Positions 35,018 to 44,391 are shown, counted from the stretch's first letter. The stretch: DNA of 64,000 bases from Motilibacter aurantiacus (GCF_011250645.1 NZ_JAANNO010000004.1:201588-265587), one strand, 5' to 3'. Notes: a model not told the origin generated them from the letters alone. Program-made: numbers and translations.

Positions 35018-38000
35018 GTGACCCAGCAGCCGCGCACCTACACCCCGCTCCCGCCGCAGGTGGACCTGCCGGCCGTCGACCGCGAGGTCCTCGAGCTGTG
35101 GCGCAGGGAGAAGACCTTCGCCCGCAGCCTGGAGCAGTCCGAGGGCCGTCCGTCCTGGGTGTTCTACGAGGGCCCTCCGACGGCGAACGGCATGCCCGGC
35201 ACCCACCACGTCGAGGCCCGCGTCTTCAAGGACGTCTTCCCGCGCTTCCGCACGATGAGCGGGTTCAGCGTGCCGCGCAAGGCCGGCTGGGACTGCCACG
35301 GCCTGCCGGTCGAGCTGGCGGTCGAGAAGGAGCTCGGCTTCTCCGGCAAGAAGGACATCGAGTCCTACGGCGTCGCCGAGTTCAACGCCAGGTGCCGGGC
35401 CAGCGTCGAGCGGCACGTCGACGCGTTCGAGACGATGACCGAGCGGATGGGCTACTGGGTCGACATGTCCCAGGCCTACCGGACCATGGACCCGGAGTAC
35501 GTCGACTCGGTCTGGTGGGCCCTGCAGCGCATCGCCGAGAAGGGCCTGCTCGTCGAGGACTTCCGGATCGCGCCGTACTGCCCTCGGGACCAGACGACGC
35601 TGTCCGACCACGAGCTGGGCCAGCCCGGCGGCTACGAGGACATCGTCGACCCGTCGGTGTTCGTGCGCTTCCCGCTGCTGTCCGGCCCCGAGGCGGGCAG
35701 GGCGGCGCTGCTGGTCTGGACGACCACGCCCTGGACGCTGGTCTCCAACACGGCCGTCGCCGTGCACCCTGAGGTCGAGTACGTCGTGGCGACCGACGGC
35801 ACCGAGCGGCTGGTCGTCGCGCAGCCGCTGGTCGAGCAGGCCCTGGGCGAGGGGTGGACGGTCGAGGCGGCCTACCGCGGGTCCGAGCTCGAGCGCTGGC
35901 AGTACCAGCGCCCGCTGGACCTGCTCGCCTGGCCGCAGGGGCCGGAGGGGCCGCTGCCCGGCCACTTCGTCGTGCTCGGCGACTACGTGACCACGGAGAA
36001 CGGCAGCGGCCTGGTGCACCAGGCGCCGGCCTACGGCGCCGACGACATGGCGGTCTGCCGCCGCTACGGCCTGCCGGTGGTGACCCCGATCGGGCGGGAC
36101 GGCACGTTCGACGCCGACCTGCCCGTCGTGGGCGGGAAGCTCTTCAAGACGGCCGACCCGGACCTCATCACCGAGCTCGAGCAGCGCGGGCTGCTCTTCA
36201 AGCACGTGCCGTACGAGCACGCCTACCCGCACTGCTGGCGCTGCCACAGCGCGCTGATCTACATGGCGACGCCCTCCTGGTACATCCGCACGACGGAGCG
36301 CAAGGACGAGCTGATCGCGGAGAACGAGCGCACGCGCTGGTTCCCGGACTCGGTCAAGTGGGGCCGCTACGGCGACTGGCTCAAGAACAACGTCGACTGG
36401 GCGCTGTCCCGCAGCCGGTATTGGGGAACGCCGATGCCGGTATGGCGCTGCCCTGAAAAGCACGTGACCGTCGTCGGCTCCCGCAAGGAGCTGGGCGAGC
36501 TGGCCGGGCGCGACCTCTCCTCGCTCGACCCGCACCGGCCTTACGTCGACGAGGTCACCCTGCCCTGCCCCCAGTGCGGCGCGCAGGCGCACCGCGTCCC
36601 CGAGGTGATCGACGGCTGGTTCGACTCCGGCGCGATGCCGTTCGCGCAGTGGGGCTACCCGCACGTCCCGGGCAGCGTCGAGCAGTTCGAGCGGGCGTAC
36701 CCGGCGCAGTTCATCGCGGAGGCCCAGGACCAGACGCGGGGCTGGTTCTACACCCTGATGGCGGTCAACACCCTCGTCTTCGACCGCTCGTCCTACGAGA
36801 ACGTGCTCTGCCTGGGGCTCATCCTCGCCGAGGACGGGCGCAAGATGAGCAAGCACCTGGGCAACGTGCTGGCCCCTGTGCCGCTCATGGACGAGCACGG
36901 CGCCGACGCGCTGCGCTGGTTCATGTTCGCCTCGGGCTCGCCATGGTCCGCCCGCCGGGTCGGCCACACCGGCCTGCAGGAGGTCGTGCGCAAGGTCCTG
37001 CTCACGTACTGGAACACCGCCTCCTTCCTCGCGCTCTACGGCCGGGCCGCCGGCTACGACCCGGCCGCCACCGCCGCTCCCCCGCTGGCCGAGCGCAGCG
37101 TGCTCGACCGCTGGGCGCTGTCGGAGGCGCACCGGGTGGTGCGTGCGGTGACCGAGGCGATGGAGGAGTTCGACGCGCAGCGGATCGGCGCCCTGCTGGC
37201 ACGCTTCGTCGACGACCTGTCCAACTGGTACGTCCGCCGCTCCCGGCGCCGGTTCTGGGACGGCGACCCGTCCGCGCTCGCGACCCTGCACGAGTGCCTG
37301 CAGTCACTGACCCTGCTGCTGGCGCCGATCGTGCCGTTCGTCACCGAGCGGGTGTGGCGCGACCTGTTCGCGGCGACGTCGGACGAGCTGCCGGCGTCCG
37401 TGCACCTCGCGGCGTGGCCGACCGTCGACGGCTCGCTCGTCGACGACACGCTGGCCGAGCAGATGTCGCTCGTCCGCCGGGTCGTCGAGCTCGGGCGCTC
37501 GGCACGTACCGAGCACAAGGTCCGCACGCGCCAGCCGCTCGCCGAGGTGGCCGTGCTGTCCAAGGACTGGGCAACCCTGCCCGAGGAGCTGCGGGCCATC
37601 GCCCGCGAGGAGCTCAACGTGCAGCGCGAGGGCGCCCTGGCCGAGGACGCCGCGCTCGTGACCCGCACGGCGAAGCCCAACTTCCGGGCTCTGGGCAAGC
37701 GGTTCGGCAAGCGCACCCCCGTGGTGGCGGCGGCGGTCTCCGCGGCGGAGGTGAGCGAGCTGCTGGCGGGCTCCGCAGTGGTCGTCGACGGTGAGCAGCT
37801 GAGCCTCGAGCCCGACGAGTTCACCGTGACCGAGACGCCCAAGGAGGGGTGGGCGGTCGCCAGCGAGCCGGGCCTGACGGTGGCGCTCGACCTCGAGCTC
37901 ACCCCCGAGCTGATCCGCGCCGGCCTGGCCCGGGAGGCCGTGCGGCTCGTCCAGGACGCGCGCAAGACCAGCGGGTTCGAGGTCAGCGACCGCATCGCGC

Positions 38001-38173
38001 TGCGCTGGCAGGCCGAGGGCGAGCTCGCCGCCGCGCTGCAGGAGCACGCGGAGACGGTCGCGGCCGAGGTGCTCGCCACGGAGTACGCGGCCGGCGAGCC
38101 GGCCGGCGCGGCGGCCGCCGGGCGGTTCAGCGACGAGGCGCTGGGCCTGACCTTCTGGGTCGCCAAGGCCTGA
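35018..38173 (+). CDS. ileS: Isoleucyl-tRNA synthetase, IleRS2 type with GXHH signature
   Basis: A 1051-aa class Ia synthetase. The size and C-terminal domain are those of the eukaryote-like IleRS2 lineage, which tolerates mupirocin. The HIGH-type motif reads GTHH (61-64) in NGMPGTHHVEARVFKD, the rearranged GXHH form. KMSKH is at 609-613. The CP1 editing domain includes WTTTPWTLVSNTA and GSGLVHQAPAYGADD. The zinc-binding CPQCGAQAHRVPEV and the anticodon-binding helical domain (NWYVRRSRRRFW) are intact. GTG start at 35018; GGAGGAG lies 10 bases upstream inside the T-box sequestrator. Confidence 0.96.
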   Translation: MTQQPRTYTPLPPQVDLPAVDREVLELWRREKTFARSLEQSEGRPSWVFYEGPPTANGMPGTHHVEARVFKDVFPRFRTMSGFSVPRKAGWDCHGLPVELAVEKELGFSGKKDIESYGVAEFNARCRASVERHVDAFETMTERMGYWVDMSQAYRTMDPEYVDSVWWALQRIAEKGLLVEDFRIAPYCPRDQTTLSDHELGQPGGYEDIVDPSVFVRFPLLSGPEAGRAALLVWTTTPWTLVSNTAVAVHPEVEYVVATDGTERLVVAQPLVEQALGEGWTVEAAYRGSELERWQYQRPLDLLAWPQGPEGPLPGHFVVLGDYVTTENGSGLVHQAPAYGADDMAVCRRYGLPVVTPIGRDGTFDADLPVVGGKLFKTADPDLITELEQRGLLFKHVPYEHAYPHCWRCHSALIYMATPSWYIRTTERKDELIAENERTRWFPDSVKWGRYGDWLKNNVDWALSRSRYWGTPMPVWRCPEKHVTVVGSRKELGELAGRDLSSLDPHRPYVDEVTLPCPQCGAQAHRVPEVIDGWFDSGAMPFAQWGYPHVPGSVEQFERAYPAQFIAEAQDQTRGWFYTLMAVNTLVFDRSSYENVLCLGLILAEDGRKMSKHLGNVLAPVPLMDEHGADALRWFMFASGSPWSARRVGHTGLQEVVRKVLLTYWNTASFLALYGRAAGYDPAATAAPPLAERSVLDRWALSEAHRVVRAVTEAMEEFDAQRIGALLARFVDDLSNWYVRRSRRRFWDGDPSALATLHECLQSLTLLLAPIVPFVTERVWRDLFAATSDELPASVHLAAWPTVDGSLVDDTLAEQMSLVRRVVELGRSARTEHKVRTRQPLAEVAVLSKDWATLPEELRAIAREELNVQREGALAEDAALVTRTAKPNFRALGKRFGKRTPVVAAAVSAAEVSELLAGSAVVVDGEQLSLEPDEFTVTETPKEGWAVASEPGLTVALDLELTPELIRAGLAREAVRLVQDARKTSGFEVSDRIALRWQAEGELAAALQEHAETVAAEVLATEYAAGEPAGAAAAGRFSDEALGLTFWVAKA

Positions 38174-38189
38174 GCGCGCAGCGGGCGGC

Positions 38190-38220
38190 GCGGAGCCGGT
38201 GCCGAGGGGCACCGGTCCGC
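38190..38220 (+). terminator. Hairpin after ileS
   Basis: CCGGTGCC (38196-38203) pairs with GGCACCGG (38208-38215) around GAGG; GCGGA and TCCGC extend the stem with one bulge. It begins 17 bases after the ileS stop codon. Confidence 0.6.
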
Positions 38221-38262
38221 GCCTGCCGCGCCGTGCACGCAGGGACAGACGTGCGAACGCGA

Positions 38263-38298
38263 GAACGGCGGGTCCCCCCCTTGGGGAGCCCGCCGTTC
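38263..38298. terminator. Bidirectional hairpin between ileS and divIVA
   Basis: GAACGGCGGG (38263-38272) is the exact reverse complement of CCCGCCGTTC (38289-38298), with further TCCCC/GGGGA pairing inside. It sits between two convergent genes and ends 18 bases before the divIVA stop codon, so it can serve both. Confidence 0.7.
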
Positions 38299-38315
38299 CG
38301 GACGTGCCTGGGCGC

Positions 38316-39089
38316 TCAGCCCTTGTCGAGCCCGTAGCCGCTCTCGTCGGCGCGGTGCCCGCCTCCGCTGCCGACCGGGGCGAAGCCCCGTCCCTCGCCG
38401 TTGTCGCCGCCGCCGCGGGAGTCGAGCTCCTGCAGCTGGCCGCTGATGAAGGACTTGAGCCGGGCGCGGTAGTCGCGCTCGAACGAGCGCAGGTCGTCGA
38501 CCTTGCGCTCGAGGACGGAACGCTCGCTCTCCAGAGTGCCGAGCACCTGGCGCTGGCGCTCCTCGGCCTCGCGGATGAGCGCCTCGGCCCGGGTGCGGGC
38601 CTCGCTCACGATGCGGTCGGCCTGCGTACGCGCCTCGGCGACGTGCTCGTCGGCGGTGCGCTGGGCGAGGGCGAGGATGCCCGCGGCCTGCTCGGGCGCG
38701 GCGACGGGCGCCGGCGGCGCGGGCGGCGCCGGAGCCGGCTCGGGCTGAGCCTGCACCGGGGCGGGCGCGACGGCGTGCTGCCCGGTGGGGACGGCGACCG
38801 GGTGCGGGCCGGTCGGCACGGAGATCGCGTGCGGGCCGGTGGGCACGGCCACCGGGTGCGCGCCGGTCGCCGGGGCGCCCTCACCACGGGCGAGCCGGGC
38901 CTGGGCCTCGGACAGCGCCCGCTGGCACTGGGAGAGCTTGCCGCGCAGCTCCTCGTTCTCACGGCTCAGTCGCGTCAGCTCCGCCTCGACCTCGTCGAGG
39001 AAGTCATCGACCTCGGCCTCGTCGTAGCCACGTCCGAGGCGCGTGCTCGTGAACTGCTTGTTGGCGACGTCCTCGGGACTGAGAGGCAT
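38316..39089 (-). CDS. divIVA: DivIVA/Wag31-type polar growth and septum protein
   Basis: A 257-aa coiled-coil protein. The N-terminal membrane-binding head has PLSPEDVANKQF and the conserved RGYDEAEVDDFLDEVE (about 20-35), then a coiled coil to residue 68. A Pro/Val linker (70-135) contains tandem 9-aa repeats. A second coiled coil (140-225: AGILALAQRTADEHVAEAR) follows and a Gly-rich tail. It marks poles and recruits peptidoglycan synthesis in actinobacteria, normally controlled by Ser/Thr kinases. ATG start with GGAG eight bases upstream. Last gene of the ftsZ-to-divIVA run. Confidence 0.95.
   Translation of the reverse strand: MPLSPEDVANKQFTSTRLGRGYDEAEVDDFLDEVEAELTRLSRENEELRGKLSQCQRALSEAQARLARGEGAPATGAHPVAVPTGPHAISVPTGPHPVAVPTGQHAVAPAPVQAQPEPAPAPPAPPAPVAAPEQAAGILALAQRTADEHVAEARTQADRIVSEARTRAEALIREAEERQRQVLGTLESERSVLERKVDDLRSFERDYRARLKSFISGQLQELDSRGGGDNGEGRGFAPVGSGGGHRADESGYGLDKG
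38763..38867. repeat. 27-bp tandem repeats encoding TG-x-H-x-V-x-VP in divIVA
   Basis: Almost four copies of a 9-codon unit lie at residues 75-109 (TGAHPVAVP, TGPHAISVP, TGPHPVAVP, TGQHAVAP). They lie in the flexible linker between the two coiled coils and probably vary in number among strains. Confidence 0.8.
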
Positions 39090-39131
39090 GTGGTGCTCCT
39101 CGAACGGGTCGATGGGTGGTCAGGGTGACGA

Positions 39132-39425
39132 TCAGACGATGAAGACAGCCCTGACCACACTAGCCAAGACCTGCACGAACACGATCAGCACGAGGAACGA
39201 CAGGTCGAGCGACACGTTACCCAGGCGCAGGGGCGGGATCACCTGCCGGAGGGCCCGCAGTGGCGGATCCGTGACCGAGTAGATGGCCTCGGCCAGGACC
39301 AGCACCACCCCACGCGGACGCCAGGACCGCGCGAACAGCTGGACGTAATCCAGGACGAGCCGGGCGATCAGAATGAATGTGTAGATCGTCAGGAGGACGT
39401 AGACGATCTCGCCGAAGGTGCGCAC
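39132..39425 (-). CDS. yggT: YggT-family membrane protein
   Basis: A 97-aa protein with two hydrophobic segments (VYVLLTIYTFILIARLVLDYVQ and LDLSFLVLIVFVQVLASVVRAVF) and the family's SVTDPPLRALRQVIPPLRLGNVSLDLS between. It is conserved between sepF and divIVA; the role is unclear, linked to division or osmotic tolerance in other species. GTG start five bases after the sepF stop. Confidence 0.92.
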   Translation of the reverse strand: MRTFGEIVYVLLTIYTFILIARLVLDYVQLFARSWRPRGVVLVLAEAIYSVTDPPLRALRQVIPPLRLGNVSLDLSFLVLIVFVQVLASVVRAVFIV

Positions 39426-39430
39426 AGGCC

Positions 39431-40081
39431 CTAACTCTGGTTGAAGAAGCCGTTCTCGGCCATCCGCGCCCGATCTTCGGCGCTGACCGAGACGTTGGCC
39501 GGGGACAGCAGGAACACCTTGTTCGTCACGCGCTCGATCGTCCCACGAAGGCCGAAGATGAGCCCGGCGGCGAAGTCGACGAGCCGCTTGGCGTCCGCGT
39601 CGTCCATGTCGGTGAGATTCATGATGACGGGGGTCCCGCCACGGAAGCTCTCGCCGATCTGCTTGGCGTCGTTGTAGGACCGGGGGTGGATCGTGGTGAT
39701 GCGGTCCAGTGCGGTCGGCTGCGGGGCCGGCGCCTGCGCCACGGGGCGCGGCACGGTGGCCAGGGACCCCTCGGTCGCGTGCGCGAGCCCGCCGCGGCCG
39801 ACCGGCTCGCGGAGCCGGTGCTCACGGCCGGACAGCTCGGACACGCCGGCGTCCGGGCGGGCCGCCTCGGCGTGCAGCGTGCGCCGCGGGCGAGGGGCCG
39901 GCTCGTACGCCTCGGCCCGCTTGGGCTCGAGCTCGTCGTCGTAGTCCGCGCCATGGCCCGGGCCGTAGCCGGAGTCGTAGCCCCGCTCGTCGCCGTCGTA
40001 GTCGTCGTAGCGGTCGTAGCGGTCCGCCTCGTCCTCGACGAGGCCGAGGTAGACCGCCATCCTGCGCATCCCGCCGGCCAT
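39431..40081 (-). CDS. sepF: Cell division protein SepF
   Basis: A 216-aa membrane anchor of FtsZ. The N-terminal amphipathic helix is [17 protein letters not shown], a Tyr/Asp/Gly-rich linker follows, and the C-terminal SepF domain has [69 protein letters not shown]. The ATG at 40081 has GGAGG ten bases upstream; a GTG seven codons earlier (40102) lacks a site. It is separated from yggS by 172 bases, so it may have its own promoter there. Confidence 0.95.
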   Translation of the reverse strand: MAGGMRRMAVYLGLVEDEADRYDRYDDYDGDERGYDSGYGPGHGADYDDELEPKRAEAYEPAPRPRRTLHAEAARPDAGVSELSGREHRLREPVGRGGLAHATEGSLATVPRPVAQAPAPQPTALDRITTIHPRSYNDAKQIGESFRGGTPVIMNLTDMDDADAKRLVDFAAGLIFGLRGTIERVTNKVFLLSPANVSVSAEDRARMAENGFFNQS

Positions 40082-40253
40082 GTTCGTGCTGCCTCCGGTC
40101 ACTTCGCACTAGTCGAGCTCCGGCGTCGCCCGGTGGGCGGGCCGGCTGCATCGGTCCTGCTATGGCTGGTCCTGCACTGGCTGTCTTGCGTGCTCGGCCT
40201 GGCCAAGCGTGGCGCCGCTTCCCGCGGCGGGGTCTTGCATACCGCGTCGGACG

Positions 40254-40964
40254 CTACCGGAGCGGAGGCCGCTTCCCGAGGATCGCGCTGCCGACGCGCA
40301 GGTGTGTCGCACCGGCCAGCACGGCCGCCTCGAGGTCACCGCTCATCCCCGCGCTGATCACGCTCGCGCCGGGCCGGCCCACCCGCAGCCGCTCGCTCAC
40401 GGCCGCGAGCCGGTCGAACGCGGCCCGCGCGTCGGCCCCGAGCGGGGCGACCGCCATCACCCCGCGAAGCCGCAGCGAGGCCGAGCCGTCGACCGCCTCG
40501 GCAAGGCGCTCGACCTCCTGCGGAGCCGCTCCGCCCCGCGCAGCGACGGCACCCGCCGCAGCGTCCTCGTCGAGGGCCACCTGGAGAAGGCAGTCGAGCA
40601 CCCGGCCCGCCTGCTCGGCCCCCCGCTGCAGGGCCGGGACGAGCCGCTCCCGGTCCACCGAGTGGACGACGTCGGCCCAGCGGGCGACGGCGCTCGCCTT
40701 GTTGGTCTGCAGCTGGCCCACGAAGTGCCAGCACAGCCCCAGCCGCGCGCACTCGGCCGCCTTCGCACCCGCCTCCTGCTCGCGGTTCTCCGCCACGTCC
40801 CTGACGCCCAGCTCGCCCAGCAGCTCCACGTCCGAGGCGGGGTAGGTCTTGGTCACGGCGATGACCGTGACCTCGGCCCGGTCGCGGCCCGCCTCCCGGC
40901 AGGCCGCGACCACCCGCTCCTCGACCGCCGAGAGGCGCTCGGCGAGCTCGTCGCGACGGCTCAC
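40254..40964 (-). CDS. yggS: PLP homeostasis protein, YggS/PROSC family
   Basis: A 236-aa PLP-binding TIM barrel without catalytic partner domain. The PLP Lys is K39 in VTVIAVTKTYPASDV; WHFVGQLQTNK, VISAGMSGDLEAAVLAGATHLRVGSAILG bind the phosphate. It keeps free PLP and amino-acid pools balanced. GTG start 16 bases after the ftsZ stop, so no room exists for pgeF (yfiH), which lies between ftsZ and yggS in many relatives. Confidence 0.94.
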   Translation of the reverse strand: MSRRDELAERLSAVEERVVAACREAGRDRAEVTVIAVTKTYPASDVELLGELGVRDVAENREQEAGAKAAECARLGLCWHFVGQLQTNKASAVARWADVVHSVDRERLVPALQRGAEQAGRVLDCLLQVALDEDAAAGAVAARGGAAPQEVERLAEAVDGSASLRLRGVMAVAPLGADARAAFDRLAAVSERLRVGRPGASVISAGMSGDLEAAVLAGATHLRVGSAILGKRPPLR

Positions 40965-40980
40965 TCCCGTGCCCCGGGGG

Positions 40981-42219
40981 CTACTTCAAGAAGTCGGGCA
41001 CGTCGAGGTCGTCGGCCGCGTCGTCGAACACGATCGTGCGCGGCCGGACGGCGGGGCGGGCACCCACCGGCTCGGGGCGCTGGGCGGGCGCCGGGACGGG
41101 ACGGGACACGGGGGCCGGCTCGGCAGCGCGGGCCGGGCGCGCCGCCTCGGTCGCCGCGCCGTTGGCGCCCAGCCCCGGCGGGAGCGGCACGGACGCCGGT
41201 GGGGCCGCGACCGTGCCGGGCGCCCGTCGGGCCTGCTGCTGCTCCTGTTGGCCCTGGCCGCGCCGCCGCGGCTGGCCGCCGTCGAACCCGGCGGCGATGA
41301 CGGTCACCCGGACCTCGTCGCCGAGCGCGTCGTCGATGACGGCCCCGAAGATGATGTTGGCCTCGCCGTGCGCTGCTTCCGCGACGAGCTGCGCCGCCTC
41401 GTTGATCTCGAACAGCCCCAGGTCGGACCCGCCCGCGATCGAGAGGAGCACGCCGTGCGCGCCCTCGACCGAGGCCTCGAGCAGCGGCGACGCGATCGCC
41501 TGCTGGGCCGCGACGACCGCACGGTCCTCACCGCGCGCGGAGCCGATGCCCATGAGAGCCGAGCCCGCGCCGGACATGACGCTCTTGACGTCGGCGAAGT
41601 CGAGGTTGATCAGACCCGGGGTCGTGATGAGGTCGGTGATCCCGGAGACGCCCTGCAGCAGGACCTGGTCGGCCTGCTTGAAGGCGTCGAGCATGCTGAT
41701 CTGGCGGTCCGAGATCGACAGCAGCCGGTCGTTCGGGATGACGATCAGCGTGTCGACCTCGTTGCGCAGCTCCTCGATGCCGCTCTCCGCGCTGGTCGCG
41801 CGCCGGCGGCCCTCGAAGGTGAACGGGCGGGTGACGACACCGATCGTCAGCGCGCCGAGCGAGCGGGCGATGCGGGCCACGACGGGCGCGCCGCCGGTGC
41901 CGGTGCCGCCCCCCTCGCCGGCGGTCACGAAGACCATGTCGGCGCCCTTGAGCACCTCCTCGATCTCCTCCTTGTGGTCCTCGGCGGCCTTGCGGCCAAC
42001 CTGGGGCTCCGCCCCCGCCCCGAGGCCACGGGTGAGCTCGCGGCCCACGTCGAGCTTGACGTCGGCGTCGCTCATGAGCAGCGCCTGCGCGTCCGTGTTG
42101 ATGGCGATGAACTCAACGCCCTTGAGGCCGACCTCGATCATCCGGTTGACGGCATTGACGCCGCCGCCGCCGATGCCGACGACCTTGATGACCGCCAGGT
42201 AGTTCTGCGGTGCTGCCAC
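40981..42219 (-). CDS. ftsZ: Cell division GTPase FtsZ
   Basis: A 412-aa tubulin homologue that forms the Z ring. [18 protein letters not shown], the tubulin signature [18 protein letters not shown] and DFADVKSVM are intact; the flexible linker (320-400) is Gln/Arg/Pro-rich, and the C-terminal peptide [10 protein letters not shown] binds SepF and other partners. GTG at 42219 follows GGAAGGG at about nine bases and gives the usual [16 protein letters not shown] opening. Unusually, the neighbouring gene upstream is not ftsQ but an unrelated LLM oxidoreductase on the other strand. Confidence 0.97.
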   Translation of the reverse strand: MAAPQNYLAVIKVVGIGGGGVNAVNRMIEVGLKGVEFIAINTDAQALLMSDADVKLDVGRELTRGLGAGAEPQVGRKAAEDHKEEIEEVLKGADMVFVTAGEGGGTGTGGAPVVARIARSLGALTIGVVTRPFTFEGRRRATSAESGIEELRNEVDTLIVIPNDRLLSISDRQISMLDAFKQADQVLLQGVSGITDLITTPGLINLDFADVKSVMSGAGSALMGIGSARGEDRAVVAAQQAIASPLLEASVEGAHGVLLSIAGGSDLGLFEINEAAQLVAEAAHGEANIIFGAVIDDALGDEVRVTVIAAGFDGGQPRRRGQGQQEQQQARRAPGTVAAPPASVPLPPGLGANGAATEAARPARAAEPAPVSRPVPAPAQRPEPVGARPAVRPRTIVFDDAADDLDVPDFLK

Positions 42220-42300
42220 GTCGGTTGCCCTTCCTACTGGGCCGTTCGGCCCGGCCGGTACGAGAGGTCGAGGACGGGGAGCGGCTCGGTCGGGCCGAAC

Positions 42301-42342
42301 CGTCAACCCTCACCCTCAAGTGGAGCTTCATAGTTATGTCAA
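42301..42342 (-). promoter_or_regulatory. Promoter region of ftsZ
   Basis: A locally AT-richer stretch carries a consensus -35 TTGACA (42337-42342, minus strand), then TATGAA and the doubled element TTGAGGG-TGAGGGTTGAC. A similar TTGACA plus GAGGGT arrangement precedes ftsZ in other actinobacteria. The -10 is unclear. The rest of the 326-base gap to the LLM gene (42343-42509) shows nothing further. Confidence 0.5.
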
Positions 42343-42509
42343 CCGCTCCATGGCCAGGGAAGCTAGCCCAGCGGGCGGTGCAATTCGGGGAGGCGCGCGG
42401 CGTGTCGGCGCGCGTGTCGTGCACCTAGCCCCGGAACCGGCACGGCGCCCGCCGGTGGCGCCCTGGCCCCGTCGCCCGCGGCCGTGGGAATCTCGCCGAC
42501 GTGCGACCC

Positions 42510-42532
42510 TGTTGGTAGTTGCACACTCAACA
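42510..42532. promoter_or_regulatory. Interrupted palindrome GTTG-N6-CAAC upstream of the LLM gene
   Basis: GTTG (42518-42521) and CAAC (42528-42531) flank CACACT, inside a wider TGTTG...CAACA repeat. It lies 14 bases before the ATG and resembles operators bound by MarR-type regulators of flavoenzymes. No regulator gene adjoins, so the binding protein is unknown. Confidence 0.4.
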
Positions 42533-42545
42533 GAGAGGCCGTGCC

Positions 42546-43565
42546 ATGGAGCTGGGAATCACGACGTTCGCCGAGACGTACCCCGACCCGGCCACCGGCC
42601 GGACGGTCAGCCACCAGGAGCGCCTGGCCGAGGTCCTCGAGGAGATCGAGCTCGCCGAGCAGGTCGGCCTGGCGGTGTACGGCGTCGGCGAGCACCACCG
42701 GGCCGACTTCGCCGCCTCGGCGCCGGGGATGGTGCTGGCCGCGGCCGCGGCGCGTACCCGCTCGATCCGCCTGTCCAGCGCCGTGACCGTGCTGAGCTCG
42801 GCCGACCCCGTGCGGGTCTTCCAGGAGTACGCGACCCTGGACCTGCTCTCGAACGGCCGTGCCGAGCTGATGGCCGGCCGCGGCTCCTTCATCGAGTCGT
42901 TCCCGCTGTTCGGCTACAGCCTGTCCGACTACGACGAGCTGTTCGCCGAGAAGCTCGAGCTCCTGCTCGCGCTGCGCGACAACGAGCGCGTCACGTGGTC
43001 GGGCCGGTTCCGCCCCGCGCTCGAGGACCAGCCGGTCTACCCGCGCCCCGTCCAGCAGCCGCTGCCGGTCTGGGTGGCGGTGGGCGGCACGCCCGAGTCG
43101 GTGATCCGCGCCGGGCTGCTGGGCCTGCCCATGGCGCTCGCGATCATCGGGGGGCAGCCGGCGCGCTTCGCCCCGCTGGCCGACCTGCACCGGCGCGCCG
43201 TCGAGCAGGGCGGGCACTCGCCGCAGCCGGTCGCCGTCCACGCCCACGGCTACCTCGCCGCGACGACCGACCAGGCCGAGCGTGACTACTACCCGTCCTA
43301 CGCCGGTGCGATGAGCCGGCTGGGACGTGAGCGCGGGTGGGGCGCGATGACGCCGGAGCAGTACCGGGCGCTCGCGGCGCCGGACGGCTCGCTGGTGATC
43401 GGCAGCCCGGCCCGCGTCGCGGAGAAGATCCTCGCCATGCGCGAGGCGCTGGGGATCGAGCGGTTCATGCTGCACGTCAGCGTCGGGACGCTGCCGCACA
43501 AGGACGTGCTCCGGGCGATCGAGCTGCTCGGCACGGAGGTGGCCCCGCTGGTGGCCGCCGGCTGA
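42546..43565 (+). CDS. LLM-class flavin-dependent oxidoreductase
   Basis: A 339-aa TIM-barrel monooxygenase of the bacterial luciferase-like superfamily. It has the N-terminal [80 protein letters not shown] and [22 protein letters not shown] is more likely than F420 for this subgroup, but I cannot decide from sequence. The substrate is unknown. ATG with GAGAGG eight bases upstream. It is the first gene of the block that splits ftsZ from ftsQ. Confidence 0.9.
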   Translation: MELGITTFAETYPDPATGRTVSHQERLAEVLEEIELAEQVGLAVYGVGEHHRADFAASAPGMVLAAAAARTRSIRLSSAVTVLSSADPVRVFQEYATLDLLSNGRAELMAGRGSFIESFPLFGYSLSDYDELFAEKLELLLALRDNERVTWSGRFRPALEDQPVYPRPVQQPLPVWVAVGGTPESVIRAGLLGLPMALAIIGGQPARFAPLADLHRRAVEQGGHSPQPVAVHAHGYLAATTDQAERDYYPSYAGAMSRLGRERGWGAMTPEQYRALAAPDGSLVIGSPARVAEKILAMREALGIERFMLHVSVGTLPHKDVLRAIELLGTEVAPLVAAG

Positions 43566-43681
43566 GGGCCGGGGGCAGAGGCAGCCACCCGGCTTCCGCC
43601 GGCCGTGCCGTGCCGCCACACTTGCTGCCGTAGCCCAGTGGAAGCGAGTGCGTCCTGCGAGCTCCGCACACAGCCGAGACG

Positions 43682-44365
43682 TTGTCGTCCGTCCTGCGGG
43701 GCCTCGGCCCCTTCGTCGAGCTGGCCACCGGCCCGGCCGACGACGAGTGGCTGCCCGTCGCCCGCCTGGTCGACGAGCCCGAGTTGCTCGCCGCGCGAGT
43801 ACGCAGCGGCCGCACTGCCCTGGCGAGCCTGGCCGGCGCGCCGGTCGAGGCCGTCGAGGAGCGCGTCGTCACGTCGGTCGTGATGCTCGGTGTCGCAGCC
43901 CGGCTGAGCGCCCCGGCCATCGCCGCCGCGGCGATGTGCGACGCGGTCCTTCCGGTGGGCCGGCTGAGCTGGCGCGACGGGCAGCCCGGGCCGGTGCCCC
44001 TGCTGCTGCCGACCTCGGCCCACGTCCCGCCGGGGGACGCCGACGGGCTGCACGCCGCGCTCGTCGAGGACGTGCTGGCCCGGCTCGTCGACACCGCGCG
44101 CGCCCTGGCCCCGCTGGCCCCGTCGCTGCTGTGGGGGAACGCCGCGTCGGGGATCGCCGGTGCCGCCGGGGCGCTGGCCCGCGCACGCCCCAGCGTGGCG
44201 GGCGCGGCGTACGGGGTCGCCGACGCCCTGCTGGCCCGCCCTCCGCTGCGCGGCGCGGGCGCGTTCGCCCCCGGTCGGCGGTTCCGCCGGGGCACCTGCT
44301 GCCTCTACTACCGGCTGCCCGGCGGCGGCACCTGCGGCGACTGCCCGCTTCCGGCCAGGGCCTGA
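43682..44365 (+). CDS. FhuF-like [2Fe-2S] siderophore-iron reductase family protein
   Basis: A 227-aa protein. The C-terminus holds CC-x10-CxxC (C206, C207, C218, C221; TCCLYYRLPGGGTCGDC), the unusual adjacent-cysteine [2Fe-2S] motif of FhuF. The N-terminal part is helical and Ala-rich with LLPTSAHVPPGDADGLHAAL. FhuF proteins reduce iron in ferric siderophores in the cytosol. No siderophore gene is near. The only start at a suitable place is TTG (43682), with no good ribosome site, so the N-terminus is uncertain. In the 116-base gap before it a weak stem (CACTTGC with GCGAGTG, about 43619-43650) is seen. Confidence 0.8.
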   Translation: MSSVLRGLGPFVELATGPADDEWLPVARLVDEPELLAARVRSGRTALASLAGAPVEAVEERVVTSVVMLGVAARLSAPAIAAAAMCDAVLPVGRLSWRDGQPGPVPLLLPTSAHVPPGDADGLHAALVEDVLARLVDTARALAPLAPSLLWGNAASGIAGAAGALARARPSVAGAAYGVADALLARPPLRGAGAFAPGRRFRRGTCCLYYRLPGGGTCGDCPLPARA

Positions 44366-44391
44366 CCGCTCCCGCTGCCACGATGCCGGTC

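Noticed and set aside
38763..38867. CRISPR-like spaced repeats
   Set aside because: The 27-bp units are adjacent, lack unique spacers, are in frame and encode a protein linker in divIVA.
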